Source of the DNA: an uncultured Oscillospiraceae bacterium
GTDB lineage: Bacteria > Bacillota > Clostridia > Oscillospirales > Acutalibacteraceae
DNA: 64,000 bases
Direction of reading: 5' to 3'
Assembly: GCA_902490735.1 (NCBI GenBank)
Contig: CABUFC010000004.1
Location: forward strand, 1 to 64,000
A model generated the notes under the pieces. The model saw nothing but the letters and a program-made list of their open reading frames with translations, did no database searches and had not been told where the DNA came from. Below, piece after piece: positions 1 to 8,411 of this stretch (positions are counted from its first letter, which is position 1; every line of letters starts with the position of its first letter). The position numbers and the translations under genes are program-made.

Positions 1-59
1 GGTAGAGCGCCACCTTGCCAAGGTGGAGGTAGCGAGTTCGAGCCTCGTAATCCGCTCCA
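1..59 (+). tRNA. tRNA-Gly (GCC), 5' part missing
   Basis: The anticodon stem-loop around positions 12-26 presents GCC. It is followed by a T arm with GTTCGAGCC and an acceptor strand ending in encoded CCA at 57-59. The 5' acceptor strand and part of the D arm lie before the window, so the gene is cut by the window edge and is not a broken gene. Confidence 0.9.
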
Positions 60-60
60 C

Positions 61-95
61 GGACGCTAAAAAATGACTTTTTAGCGTCCTTTTTT
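61..95 (+). terminator. Intrinsic terminator after tRNA-Gly
   Basis: A 12-bp stem (GGACGCTAAAAA paired with its complement at 78-89) closes a small loop and is followed by a run of T at 90-95. Confidence 0.85.
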
Positions 96-101
96 AAAAC
101 C

Positions 102-176
<75 letters not shown>

Positions 177-182
177 GAGAAT

Positions 183-225
183 AACAAACCCATTCCATAC
201 CTAAAATGGAGTGGGTTTGTTGCTT
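183..225 (+). terminator. Hairpin after tRNA-Cys
   Basis: A long stem (AACAAACCCA and TTCCAT paired with ATGGA and TGGGTTTGTT) lies just after tRNA-Cys. The following T tract is interrupted, so termination strength is uncertain. Confidence 0.6.
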
Positions 226-298
226 TATTAGGGCAATTTTTGATCAAAATGATGCGTTTTGACTTTAAAACAGGCTCGAAAATACATATCAACCGGTT

Positions 299-334
299 GC
301 AAACCTAAAAAACTGTAGGTTTGCTTCTTTTTTG
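299..334 (+). terminator. Hairpin with T run upstream of the KilA-N gene
   Basis: GCAAACCTA pairs with TAGGTTTGC across an 8-base loop and is followed by TTCTTTTTT. It isolates the tRNA genes from the accessory gene that starts at 420. Confidence 0.7.
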
Positions 335-419
335 AAATTTAAACATAAAAATAAGTGGAATTACTTGTTGCTATTCATAACAAATATATGATATAATTTT
401 TTAAGTGGGAGGCGAGCAA

Positions 420-1007
420 ATGGATTTTGATTTTTACGGTGATGCTGTTCAAGAGTATTTGACAGAATATGCGGAAAACACTCGCCGCATTCTAAAAAAG
501 ATAAAAATACCGCAAGCGGAAATTGAATTGCAAATCCAAGAGGAAAAAGAAAAGATTGAAAAACTCGTCGAGACGAATAAAGAATATGCCAAGCTCCTAA
601 TGGATTTGCGGGTATATCAAAGAGACAACGAGCGTCGTATGGTTTCGCTCACTCAATTTGCCAAACGCAAAAACGAAGCAAATCCCGGGTATGTGATTCA
701 ATCATGGCTCCGGGATCGGAATACGCTTGAGTTTTTACGTCTTTGGGAAAAGGAGCATAACCCTCATTATTTTAATGATGAGTCAGCAAAGAATTTGATT
801 GAAAAAACGCATGAGCCGTCTTTTACGTTGACCGCAAAGGTTTGGACAACTAAAACAAACGCTCGGGGCATTGAATCTAAACAGGGATCCGGCGGAGGCA
901 CCCTCGCCGTCGAACCGATTGCGATCGATTTTATTACATGGCTGTTCCCTGAACGGAGATATGAATTGATAAAACTAATATCAAGGAGAATATTACTAAG
1001 CTGTTAG
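420..1007 (+). CDS. KilA-N domain protein, apparently C-terminally shortened
   Basis: The start is taken at ATG 420 because GGGAGGCGAGC just upstream is a good ribosome binding site; an in-frame GTG at 405 lies within it. Residues 1-65 are charged and predicted helical. The rest matches the KilA-N fold of phage and plasmid DNA-binding proteins: a VIQSWLRDRNTLEFL block, then a FTLT..WI-like block with TNA.GI.SK, then GGT followed by AIDFITWLFPE and YELIKLI. KilA-N proteins normally run on for a further C-terminal region after this helix, but here the frame ends within about ten residues, so the gene may be truncated. KilA-N proteins are typical of prophages and anti-repressor modules, which fits the accessory neighbours. 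The product is probably a DNA-binding protein with no definable target. Confidence 0.75.
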   Translation: MDFDFYGDAVQEYLTEYAENTRRILKKIKIPQAEIELQIQEEKEKIEKLVETNKEYAKLLMDLRVYQRDNERRMVSLTQFAKRKNEANPGYVIQSWLRDRNTLEFLRLWEKEHNPHYFNDESAKNLIEKTHEPSFTLTAKVWTTKTNARGIESKQGSGGGTLAVEPIAIDFITWLFPERRYELIKLISRRILLSC

Positions 1008-1088
1008 ATATTTTGAAGAATAACAAAGATAATATTTTACAGTAAGAACGGATAACAAAGAATTATGATAGATAAATAAGGAGGAGTT

Positions 1089-1814
1089 ATGTTAAGCGGT
1101 TGTAATAACTTCTTAATTGCAAAGTTTGGGACGGAAGAACATTTGCAGCAACTTAAAAATGGGACAATTTTTTTCAATAGCATACAAACATATAGAAATG
1201 ATGGAACAAGTTATCGAGGGGATGATATGGAAGGTTGTATACCTATTGATCCCAAGACGTTGGCAATTTATAATGAAGCGGGAGATAATCTTTTTGATAT
1301 TGTTCCATTACCCGACAAAGTTGTTCAATCAATCGTAAATGATGAAAATCTAATGATGTTTTGTGCTTCAACGATTACTAAAGAAATCATTTATGAAATA
1401 TCAAATGGAATTTATAAACTTAAAGACGAATTTATTCAAGCGGTAAAAGACTTTGGAGAGCATGTTCTTCTTTTGTGGACTGTTGAACTTTTGGATCATA
1501 TAAAAAATGCAACAGATTTCACGGGACAAAAAATAGGGTATGATTCAGGAATGATATTATATCGTGATCTTTCTGATTTTGAACATACTGAAGAATACAG
1601 AAAAACGGGAAGTGTTCTTGATCCTTATTTTGTCAAAAGCAATAAATACAAGGGACAGAACGAGTGGAGAGTCATTATTGATGGAGAAAAACAAAGTTTG
1701 CAACCCAATCGTGGAACTGGATTTGTTTTGGAAACAGCACCGCTAGAATATGCGGTTTTAATGGAAACACAAGCTTTTTTAAATGGAGTTATCCGTTTTG
1801 GGGAAAACAGATAA
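1089..1814 (+). CDS. Uncharacterised accessory protein, 241 aa
   Basis: The start has a strong ribosome binding site (AAGGAGGAG, two bases before ATG). There are no membrane segments or signal peptide. The N-terminus reads KFG.EEHL..LKNG.IFFN......YR, followed by RGDDMEG. I recognise this as the layout of a family of hypothetical proteins seen beside mobile and defence genes, but I cannot name a function. It lies between the KilA-N gene and the treble-clef/nuclease gene on the same strand, about 80 bases from the former and 15 from the latter, so the three may be co-transcribed. Confidence 0.7.
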   Translation: MLSGCNNFLIAKFGTEEHLQQLKNGTIFFNSIQTYRNDGTSYRGDDMEGCIPIDPKTLAIYNEAGDNLFDIVPLPDKVVQSIVNDENLMMFCASTITKEIIYEISNGIYKLKDEFIQAVKDFGEHVLLLWTVELLDHIKNATDFTGQKIGYDSGMILYRDLSDFEHTEEYRKTGSVLDPYFVKSNKYKGQNEWRVIIDGEKQSLQPNRGTGFVLETAPLEYAVLMETQAFLNGVIRFGENR

Positions 1815-1828
1815 TTATAAGTGTGAAT

Positions 1829-3924
1829 ATGGATGGCGAAACTATGGGAGAACATAAAAGTTTAGCAGATTTGTACCCTCAGATTGCAAAAGAATGGCAT
1901 CCTACGAAAAACGGAGATTTAAAGCCTGATATGGTTGCACCAAAATCAGGGAAAACTTTTTGGTGGCTAGGAAAATGTGGACATGAGTGGCAGGCAAAAG
2001 TGTATGTAAGAACAAACGGACACGGCTGCCCATATTGCTCAAACAATAAGGTTCTCTCTGGATTTAATGACCTAGCGACTGCCAGACCTGATTTGGCTGA
2101 AGAATGGCATCCTTCTAAAAATGGTGATTTAACGGCAAGTATGATTACCCCTCTATCAAACAAGAAAGTTTGGTGGTTGGGTAAGTGTGGGCACGAATGG
2201 CAAGCGTTGTTGAGGGTAGATACTATGGGAATGGTTGCCCAATATGTGCAAACCAAGTAATCCTCCCGGGGTTTAATGATCTGAAGACTACAAACCCAGA
2301 AATTGCAGCAGAGTGGCACCCAACAAGGAATGATTACTTAAAGCCTGAAATGGTAGCGGCTCAAAGTAGTAAAAAGGTTTGGTGGCTAGGGAAGTGTGGA
2401 CATGAATGGAAGGCAACGATTAGTCACAGGGTTAATGAAAGAGGTTGCCCAATATGCTCCAATAAAAAAGTGTTAATTGGCTACAATGATTTAGAGTCAA
2501 CTCACCCTCAATTATCACGGGAGTGGCATCCGACAAAGAATGGAGAACTGAAACCGTCAATGATTGTCGCTGGAGCGCATAAAAAAGTTTGGTGGATGTG
2601 CGAGAAGGGACACGAGTGGCAAGCAACTGTAAATGATAGAACACAAGGAACTGGATGCCCTGTTTGCGCAAGTAAACACGTTCTCAAAGGACAAAATGAT
2701 CTAGTCACTAAACTGCCTAGTTTAGCTCAGGAGTGGCATCCTACAAAAAATGGGAGTTTGACGCCAGATTCTGTTGCACCGTTTTCACATATAAAAGTCT
2801 GGTGGATGTGTGAAAAAGGACATGAATGGCAAGCTTATGTGTCATCGCGCACTGGTGGTAATAGATGCCCAGTGTGTGGAAAAGAATTCCATACTTCATT
2901 CCCAGAACAAGCCATTCTATATTACTTACGGAAATACTATCCCGATGCCGAAAATGGAAATAAAACTGCTCTCGGAATGGAATTAGACATTTATATCCCA
3001 TCCATAAGAACCGCAGTTGAATATGATGGATATACTTGGCATAAAGATAACAAGAGCGAGAGCAAAAAGAATAAACTATGTATAGATAATAACATTCAGT
3101 TAGTAAGAATTCGAGAAGAAGGGTTAGAACCATATAATAACTGTATTTGTATTATTAGGCGGGGCCGAAAAAGCAACAAAAGTTTAAACGGGGTAATATC
3201 ATCGTTATTTCAAGCGATTCATTGTTCTGAGAATGTTGATGTTGATGTTGATGTAGAAAGAGACGAGGGGAAAATATACGAAACCTATATTTCTAGCCAA
3301 AAAGAAAATAGCATAGAAAGAAAATTACCCAATATAGCAAAAGAATGGCATCCCACTAAAAATGGCAAACTTAAGCCAGATATGGTGTCATACGGATCGA
3401 AGAAACGAGTTTGGTGGTTGGGCAAGTGCGGGCACGAGTGGCAGGCATCTGTCGACTCTCGGTCTCGAGGAAATGGGTGCCCTATTTGTGCAAACCAGCA
3501 GTTGCTAGTTGGATTCAACGATTTGGCTACAGTGTCACCGGAAATTGCAAGGGAGTGGCACCCCACAAAAAATGGTTCTTTAGAACCTACCATGGTCTCC
3601 TCAAAGACCAACAGAAAAGTATGGTGGCTTGGAAAATGCGGTCACGAATGGCAAACAGCAGTTTCAAGCAGAACTAACGGTCGTGGTTGCCCATACTGTT
3701 CCAATAAAGCTATTCTACCAGGATTTAATGATTTAAAAACAGTTAATCCCACATTGGCCTCGGAGTGGCATCCTGTGAAAAATGGCTCTATGACTGCTTC
3801 ATCGATAGCACCAAAATCCAGCAAAAAAGTATGGTGGCTTGGAAAATGCGGCCATGAATGGCAAGCTAAGGTTAATGATAGAGCAAATGGAACTGGTTGC
3901 CCAATTTGTAGAAAAAGGAGATAG
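1829..3924 (+). pseudogene. Eight-repeat treble-clef zinc-finger protein with embedded PD-(D/E)XK-like nuclease domain, frameshifted
   Basis: Two overlapping frames (1829-2257 and about 2200-3924) together encode eight repeats of roughly 65 residues. The repeat consensus is EWHPTKNG.L.P, then KVWW..KCGHEWQA, then R..G.GCP.C, then L.GFNDL. This matches the treble-clef zinc-finger family once called DUF4379. Repeat 2 breaks after GHEWQA near 2203-2206, where one missing base would restore the register (A-x-V-E-G-R). Between repeats 5 and 6 lies a domain with FPEQ, ELDIYIP and AVEYDGYTWH, resembling the E, D and ExD/K positions of VSR/DUF559-like PD-(D/E)XK nucleases. The start is uncertain (ATG 1829 or 1844, both with weak ribosome binding sites). 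The frameshift may be real or a base-call error. It is probably a nucleic-acid-binding nuclease of an accessory or defence locus. Confidence 0.75.
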
Positions 3925-4020
3925 TTTCAAATTTTGCATATTCAAGCGTTTAAGGTGTGCCGAAATGTATATATTCTAAAGTAACTCTAAAAGCATACTT
4001 TTTCAGCCATTTTGCCCGTT

Positions 4021-4391
4021 TTGCATATTCGAGCGATAATCACATGATAATCACCCTTCAAATCTGAACCATTCGTGTTCGATTAGAGGGTGATTTTCTT
4101 ATGCAAACTTAGTGTTTATGCGAGTTTCAGCGAACGCCGCAAATCGAACACAATTTACGAAACAGCTCAAATTGCGTGCTCAAAACAAATAATACTTTCA
4201 ATCCGAACCCCCGGTGTTCGATTTCAAATCCTGCAAAGCCGCTTGTCGCTTGAAATAATTTGCTTCATAGGCGTCAGGTGTTCGATAATTGATGACCGAG
4301 TGCGGCCTTTTGGAATCATAATAGTGAACGCAACACACTACGCAAGTCAACGCTTTAAGATGTTTTTACGAAAATAATATGAAAACAACCA
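4021..4391 (+). repeat. Dispersed cassette repeat, copy A (divergent)
   Basis: The 47-base hairpin at 4049-4095 is nearly identical to those at 6276-6322, 7082-7128 and 7998-8043. The sequence after it (GTTTATGC core at about 4110) is a diverged form of the CAGCGTTTATGCCTGCTTC segment seen in the other copies. A stretch near 4272-4305 reappears at 9165-9200. The copy sits directly upstream of the uracil permease promoter. This interval contains no convincing gene. Confidence 0.7.
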
Positions 4392-4420
4392 TTGACAAAT
4401 CAGAAACAGCATGTTATAAT
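4392..4420 (+). promoter_or_regulatory. Sigma-A promoter of the uracil permease
   Basis: TTGACA at 4392-4397 and TATAAT at 4415-4420 are separated by exactly 17 bases, a perfect consensus promoter. It leaves a leader of about 110 bases before the start codon at 4538. Confidence 0.85.
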
Positions 4421-4440
4421 ACGGAAAATCAAATATGCTC

Positions 4441-4513
4441 AAAATTCATGTGAATTTTTCGGAATCGTAGGATTCATTTTTCGTCACATACCGTTTGGTA
4501 TGTGATTTTTTTT
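4441..4513 (+). promoter_or_regulatory. Structured leader with terminator before the uracil permease
   Basis: Three successive hairpins lie between promoter and gene: AAAATTC/GAATTTT (about 4441-4458), GAATC/GATTC (4462-4475), and CACATACC/GGTATGTG (4485-4504) followed by ATTTTTTTT. The last is a good intrinsic terminator, so transcription attenuation is likely. I do not recognise a known purine riboswitch or a PyrR-binding loop. Confidence 0.6.
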
Positions 4514-4537
4514 GCGCATAGGAAAAGGAGAAAAAAC

Positions 4538-5965
4538 ATGAAACTCTATTTTGACGTGGCTGACAAGCCGAAATTCAGACAACTGATCGCTTTTGCATTT
4601 CAACAAATGCTGGCGATCATGGCAGCAACTATCGCCGTTCCGATGATCGTCGGGCACGGACTCTCACCCGCCGCCGCGATGCTTGGTGCGGGAATGGGTA
4701 CAATCGTTTATATTTTGCTAACAAAGCGAAAGAGTCCGGTTTTTGTCGGTTCTTCTTTCGCTTTTATTAAATCCATGCTTGCGGCTTTCACCGGCGGTGT
4801 ATCCATGTCGCTCGGTTGGCTCGGTTTGATAATAGGCGCGGCATTGGCAGGAATTGTGTATGTTATCCTCGGCATAGCCGTGAAAATCGCAGGGGTTAAT
4901 TGGCTCAATAAACTGATGCCGGCTGTCGTCATCGGTCCTACGGTTGCGATCATAGGACTGTCACTTGCGGGAAGCGCAATATCGGATATAGTCAAAGGAG
5001 ACGTCGTTCGGAATATCACAGAATATTCCGTATCGTTGACGAGCGGAACGCCTAAAATTGTAGAGCAAGCCGGAACACAGATGATCGGCTCTCCGTGGAT
5101 CGCATTGCTTTGCGGAGTAGTCACACTGTTTGTGACGATGATATGTTCTACATACGGGAAAAAGACTGTCAAGCTGATTCCGTTTATCATCGGTATCCTT
5201 TCCGGATATACTGTCGCGGCGGTTCTGACGGCGATCGGATCCGCTTGCGGTATAGACGCTTTGAAAATCATTGATTTCAGCGTTTTCCCAAAATATATGC
5301 TTGCGGACGGATTTTCAATAAAAACATTCGTTAGTATTCCCGAAATGACGTTTTTGAAAGCCTTCGGTGCGCTGAATGAGCTTTCCTGGAGTTACGTCCT
5401 GACCATTCTTGTCGCCTACGTCCCCGTCGCTTTCGTTGCTTTTACCGAGCATATTGCCGATCACAAAAACCTGTCTTCTATAATTGGTCATGAACTACTG
5501 GAAGAGCCCGGATTGCACAGAACACTTTTTGGCGATGGCATTGGTTCGGCAGTCGGAGCGTTCTTCGGTGGCTGTCCTAATACAACTTACGGTGAATCGG
5601 TCGCCTGTGTTGCGCTGACAGGAAACGCTTCGATCACTACGATCATTGCAACGGCGATCCTGTGTATCCTGTCCTCGTTCATAACTCCTGCCGTCGCCTT
5701 TGTCGATTCAATACCTCCGTGCGTTATGGGAGGCGTCTGCATTGCTCTGTACGGATTTATCGCCGTCAGCGGCCTCAAAATGATTCAGGCGGTCGATCTA
5801 AACGAGAATAAAAATCTGTATGTGGTATCGACTATCATGATAGTCGGTATCGGCGGATTGGAACTGACGATCGGCGCTGTCACTTTGACGGAAATCGCAA
5901 CAGCTCTCATCCTTGGAATCATCGCTAATGTTGTACTGTCTGGAAAAAGAAAGAGAAAAGATTGA
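4538..5965 (+). CDS. uraA: Uracil permease (NCS2 family)
   Basis: This is a nucleobase:cation symporter of about 475 residues with the usual family length and many hydrophobic helices. ATG 4538 has an AAGGAG ribosome binding site at a proper distance; the upstream in-frame start lies inside the terminator hairpin. Family hallmarks include QQMLAIMAATIAVPMIV near the N-terminus, GSSFAFI, the FTEHI..H segment, EPGLHR, and the PNTTYGE motif that lines the substrate site in UraA. The role is uptake of uracil across the cytoplasmic membrane; xanthine as substrate is less likely given these motifs. It is the first gene of the repeat-delimited cassette array and has its own promoter and attenuator-like leader. 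Confidence 0.9.
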   Translation: MKLYFDVADKPKFRQLIAFAFQQMLAIMAATIAVPMIVGHGLSPAAAMLGAGMGTIVYILLTKRKSPVFVGSSFAFIKSMLAAFTGGVSMSLGWLGLIIGAALAGIVYVILGIAVKIAGVNWLNKLMPAVVIGPTVAIIGLSLAGSAISDIVKGDVVRNITEYSVSLTSGTPKIVEQAGTQMIGSPWIALLCGVVTLFVTMICSTYGKKTVKLIPFIIGILSGYTVAAVLTAIGSACGIDALKIIDFSVFPKYMLADGFSIKTFVSIPEMTFLKAFGALNELSWSYVLTILVAYVPVAFVAFTEHIADHKNLSSIIGHELLEEPGLHRTLFGDGIGSAVGAFFGGCPNTTYGESVACVALTGNASITTIIATAILCILSSFITPAVAFVDSIPPCVMGGVCIALYGFIAVSGLKMIQAVDLNENKNLYVVSTIMIVGIGGLELTIGAVTLTEIATALILGIIANVVLSGKRKRKD

Positions 5966-6112
5966 AGAGTTCGAACTTTTCAAGTATAATAATAAAAAAA
6001 GAGACATTAAAGTTGGAATCCGTGGAGGAAGCAGGTCAAATGGGATATATTTGAATCAGAGTATTCAACTATTATCATGAGTGTCAAAATAACATTCGAC
6101 TAAAAACAAACG

Positions 6113-6436
6113 CCACAAATTCCGACTGGTCGAAATAAATGAATTGATGAAGTGTTACTTTGGGCTATTTTGTCGGTGTAAAAACAGTAATTCTCGACCA
6201 TATTGAAATTGAGTCTAAAATCTCAATTTTATGTCATTTACGCCCTTGGGCTATTTTGTCTGTTAATCACATGATAATCACCCTTCAAATCTGAACCATT
6301 CGTGTTCGATTAGAGGGTGATTTTCTTATATAAATCCAGCGTTTATGCCTGCTTCCGCCCACGCATTAAGACGGATGGAAAATCGAATGTTTTTGTGCTA
6401 TAATATTCAAAAAGAAATTGATAAATCGGGATTTAT
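6113..6436 (+). repeat. Dispersed cassette repeat, copy B (full length)
   Basis: The order of parts is as follows: ACAAATTCCG start, a TTTGGGCTATTTTGT segment, a second TTGGGCTATTTTGT segment near 6247, the hairpin at 6276-6322, the CAGCGTTTATGCCTGCTTC core at about 6339, then a promoter (TGGAAA 6376-6381, 17 bases, TATAAT 6399-6404) and an ATTCAAAAAGAAATTGATAA tail ending just before the next gene's ribosome binding site. Copies C, D, E and F contain the same parts in the same order, with internal deletions. Confidence 0.85.
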
Positions 6437-6447
6437 AGGGGGCGAGC

Positions 6448-6972
6448 ATGATGTTGGAATTACTGAAAGTGAGATTTTCAGAACAAAAGGAACTTCATCC
6501 GGATTTGGAATGGTCTGAGGTGGAGCAGAGGCTGCGCGAGGTTCCTGCTGCCATCACGATTTTGCAAAAAATGGAGGAAACCGGCGGTGAACCTGACACC
6601 ATAGGGTATGACGTAAAGACGGGAAAACTCATTTTCTGCGACTGCGCAAAGGAATCGCCCGTCGGGCGAAGAAGCCTGTGCTATGATGAAAAGGCGTTGC
6701 ATAGCCGCGCTAAAAACCCGCCGTCAAGCAGCGCCGAGCGGAAAGCGAAAGAGATCGGCATATCGATGATGACGGAGGAACTCTATCGTCGACTGCAAAG
6801 TCTCGGTTCATTTGATTTGAAAACGTCAAGCTGGATCGCTACGCCGGAGGATATCCGCAGCAAGGGCGGCGCGTTGTTCTGCGAACGGCGCTATGATACC
6901 GTTTTTACTTTTCACAACGGAGCGGATTCCTACTATTCTGTGCGCGGATTCAGAGGGTATATTCTTGTCTGA
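6448..6972 (+). CDS. DUF4256 family protein
   Basis: The 174-residue product matches the whole DUF4256 family: RF near the N-terminus, METGGEPD, YD.KTG, the ESPVGRRS.CYD block, MTEELYR.LQ.LG.FD.KTSSW, and IR.KGGALFC.RRYD.VF..HNGA.SYY..RGFRG at the C-terminus. The family is soluble and of unknown function. The start ATG follows an AGGGGGCG ribosome binding site. The gene is the only one in its cassette and is driven by the promoter in repeat B. The next repeat begins about 50 bases after its stop. Confidence 0.88.
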   Translation: MMLELLKVRFSEQKELHPDLEWSEVEQRLREVPAAITILQKMEETGGEPDTIGYDVKTGKLIFCDCAKESPVGRRSLCYDEKALHSRAKNPPSSSAERKAKEIGISMMTEELYRRLQSLGSFDLKTSSWIATPEDIRSKGGALFCERRYDTVFTFHNGADSYYSVRGFRGYILV

Positions 6973-7020
6973 ACACCGGACTCAACGATAAAACCCCTGC
7001 AATTTATGGGACTGAAACAT

Positions 7021-7240
7021 TGACAAATTCCGGTTTTTAGAGGTAAAGGTTTTATGATACACTGCTTTGGACTATTTTGATAATCACCCTCCAAATTTGA
7101 ACCATTCGTGTTCGATTGGAGGGTGATTTTCTTATATAAATCCAGCGTTTATGCCTGCTTCCGCCCACGCTTTAAGACGGATTGAAAATCGCAGTTTTTT
7201 ATGCTATAATATTCAAAAAGAAATCGACAAATCGAAATTT
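7021..7240 (+). repeat. Dispersed cassette repeat, copy C (internally shortened)
   Basis: It starts with GACAAATTCCGG at about 7022, keeps one CTATTTTG segment, the hairpin at 7082-7128 with a perfectly paired AATCACCCTCCAA stem, the CAGCGTTTATGCCTGCTTC core and a promoter of TTGAAA (7182-7187), 17 bases and TATAAT (7205-7210). Relative to copy B it lacks roughly 100 bases between the left segment and the hairpin. Confidence 0.85.
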
Positions 7241-7255
7241 GCAGAGGTCAGAACA

Positions 7256-7837
7256 ATGATCAAGCTGAAATACGGCAATACAAATACGTTCTTCATTCAT
7301 GGCGATAACGCCGGACTGCTGTTCGATACGGACTATGCCGGAACGTTGTCGGCCTTCTATAAGGCTATAAAGCAGAACTGTATTGCGGTAAAAGACATTG
7401 GGTTTATTCTGGCATCACACTATCACCCGGATCATATGGGGCTGATAAGCGAACTGATGAAACAGAGCGTCAAGCTCCTTGTGGTTGACGTGCAAAAAGG
7501 CTTTCTCCATTATTCAGACGGTATTTTTGCAAGGGACGGGTTTTCTTATTCTCCGATCAATGAATTGTCGGCGACAGTTATTTCCTGCGAGGAAAGCAGA
7601 GCTTTACTGTCTTGCATGGGTATTCATGGCAGAATCATTCACACTCCAAGCCATTCTGAAGACAGTATTTCTCTTGTTCTGGATGACGGTAACTGCTTTG
7701 TCGGGGATCTTGAACCGCTCGAATATCTTGAAGCGTATCAGGAGAATACATCGCTGAGGAGTGACTGGGATCATATTCTGTCTCTCTGCCCCAAGCGTAT
7801 ATTCTACGCACATATGCCTGAAAAGCAATTGGGCTGA
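7256..7837 (+). CDS. Metallo-beta-lactamase fold hydrolase
   Basis: The start is taken at ATG 7256 behind AGAGGTC; an upstream in-frame extension would begin inside the repeat and lacks a ribosome binding site. The 193-residue protein has the family's metal ligands: HYHPDH at about residues 61-66, a histidine in HTPSHSEDS, the aspartate of VGDLEP, and a late histidine in YAHMPEK. The role is hydrolysis of an unknown substrate with a dinuclear metal centre. The protein is short for the family, so it is a minimal version. Its stop codon overlaps the first bases of repeat copy D, which shows how tightly the cassette is packed. Confidence 0.85.
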   Translation: MIKLKYGNTNTFFIHGDNAGLLFDTDYAGTLSAFYKAIKQNCIAVKDIGFILASHYHPDHMGLISELMKQSVKLLVVDVQKGFLHYSDGIFARDGFSYSPINELSATVISCEESRALLSCMGIHGRIIHTPSHSEDSISLVLDDGNCFVGDLEPLEYLEAYQENTSLRSDWDHILSLCPKRIFYAHMPEKQLG

Positions 7838-8080
7838 CAAATTCCGGTTTGTCGGGACAAACGGATTGATGATGTGCTGTTTTGGGCTATTTTGTTGTTG
7901 TAAAAACGAGCATTCTTGAACATATTGAAATAGCGTCTAAAATCTTAATTTTATACCATTTTTGCCGTTGGGCTATTTTGTTTGTTAATCCCATGATAAT
8001 CACCCTCCAATTTGAACCATTTGTGTTCGATTGGAGGGTGATTGTCTTATGTAAACCCAGCGTTTATGCCTGCTTCTGCC
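7836..8080 (+). repeat. Dispersed cassette repeat, copy D (left and hairpin parts)
   Basis: It begins at the stop codon of the preceding gene with GACAAATTCCGGTTTGTCGG and carries both GGGCTATTTTG segments (about 7886 and 7970), the hairpin at 7998-8043 and the CAGCGTTTATGCCTGCTTC core near 8060. Similarity ends at about 8080, and the promoter part is replaced by a reversed gene block that runs to copy E. Confidence 0.85.
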
Positions 8081-8109
8081 CATCTAATTTTTATGGTTAC
8101 AACTGTGCT

Positions 8110-8409
8110 TTATGAATAAATAACCGTAATGTCCTCATCGATCTGATTTAAGGTTTTCCCTTCAAAAATTGTGGAACTGAAAAACTCATCTATGCTTTTT
8201 TTTGCATCTTCATTAGAAACTGTGAGAATCTCATTATAATAATCGGGTGTCTCATCCGGATGCTTATCGTACACATATACAGTTATACTGTGCGCTTTTT
8301 TCTCATCATATCCTGAATTAATATGATAAAAAGCATTCTTGTATTCAAAATCAATATCTGCACCAAAATAGAGTTTATTATAAAACTCCGAATAAGATAT
8401 ACCATTCAT
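8110..8409 (-). CDS. Small acidic protein, candidate immunity protein
   Basis: The 99-residue protein is acidic and soluble. It contains a LYFGADIDFEYKNAFYHI segment and ends with DITVIYS, a layout seen in small immunity-like proteins that pair with phage or polymorphic toxin domains. It lies two bases downstream of the MGGRG-type gene on the same strand, consistent with translational coupling. No catalytic motif is visible. The immunity role is inferred only from size, charge and position. Confidence 0.6.
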   Translation of the reverse strand: MNGISYSEFYNKLYFGADIDFEYKNAFYHINSGYDEKKAHSITVYVYDKHPDETPDYYNEILTVSNEDAKKSIDEFFSSTIFEGKTLNQIDEDITVIYS

Positions 8410-8411
8410 TG

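Noticed and set aside
4090..4377. 95-codon frame in repeat copy A
   Set aside because: It lies across the repeat hairpin and promoter-proximal sequence, lacks a ribosome binding site and has no family features.
7151..7255. N-terminal extension of the MBL-fold gene into repeat C (MPASAHALRR...)
   Set aside because: A similar peptide is encoded in copies B and E but out of frame with their genes, the promoter -10 box lies inside it, and no ribosome binding site precedes it.
7882..8115. 77-codon frame within repeat D
   Set aside because: It is fully contained in repeat sequence, with the hairpin in the middle and no start signal.
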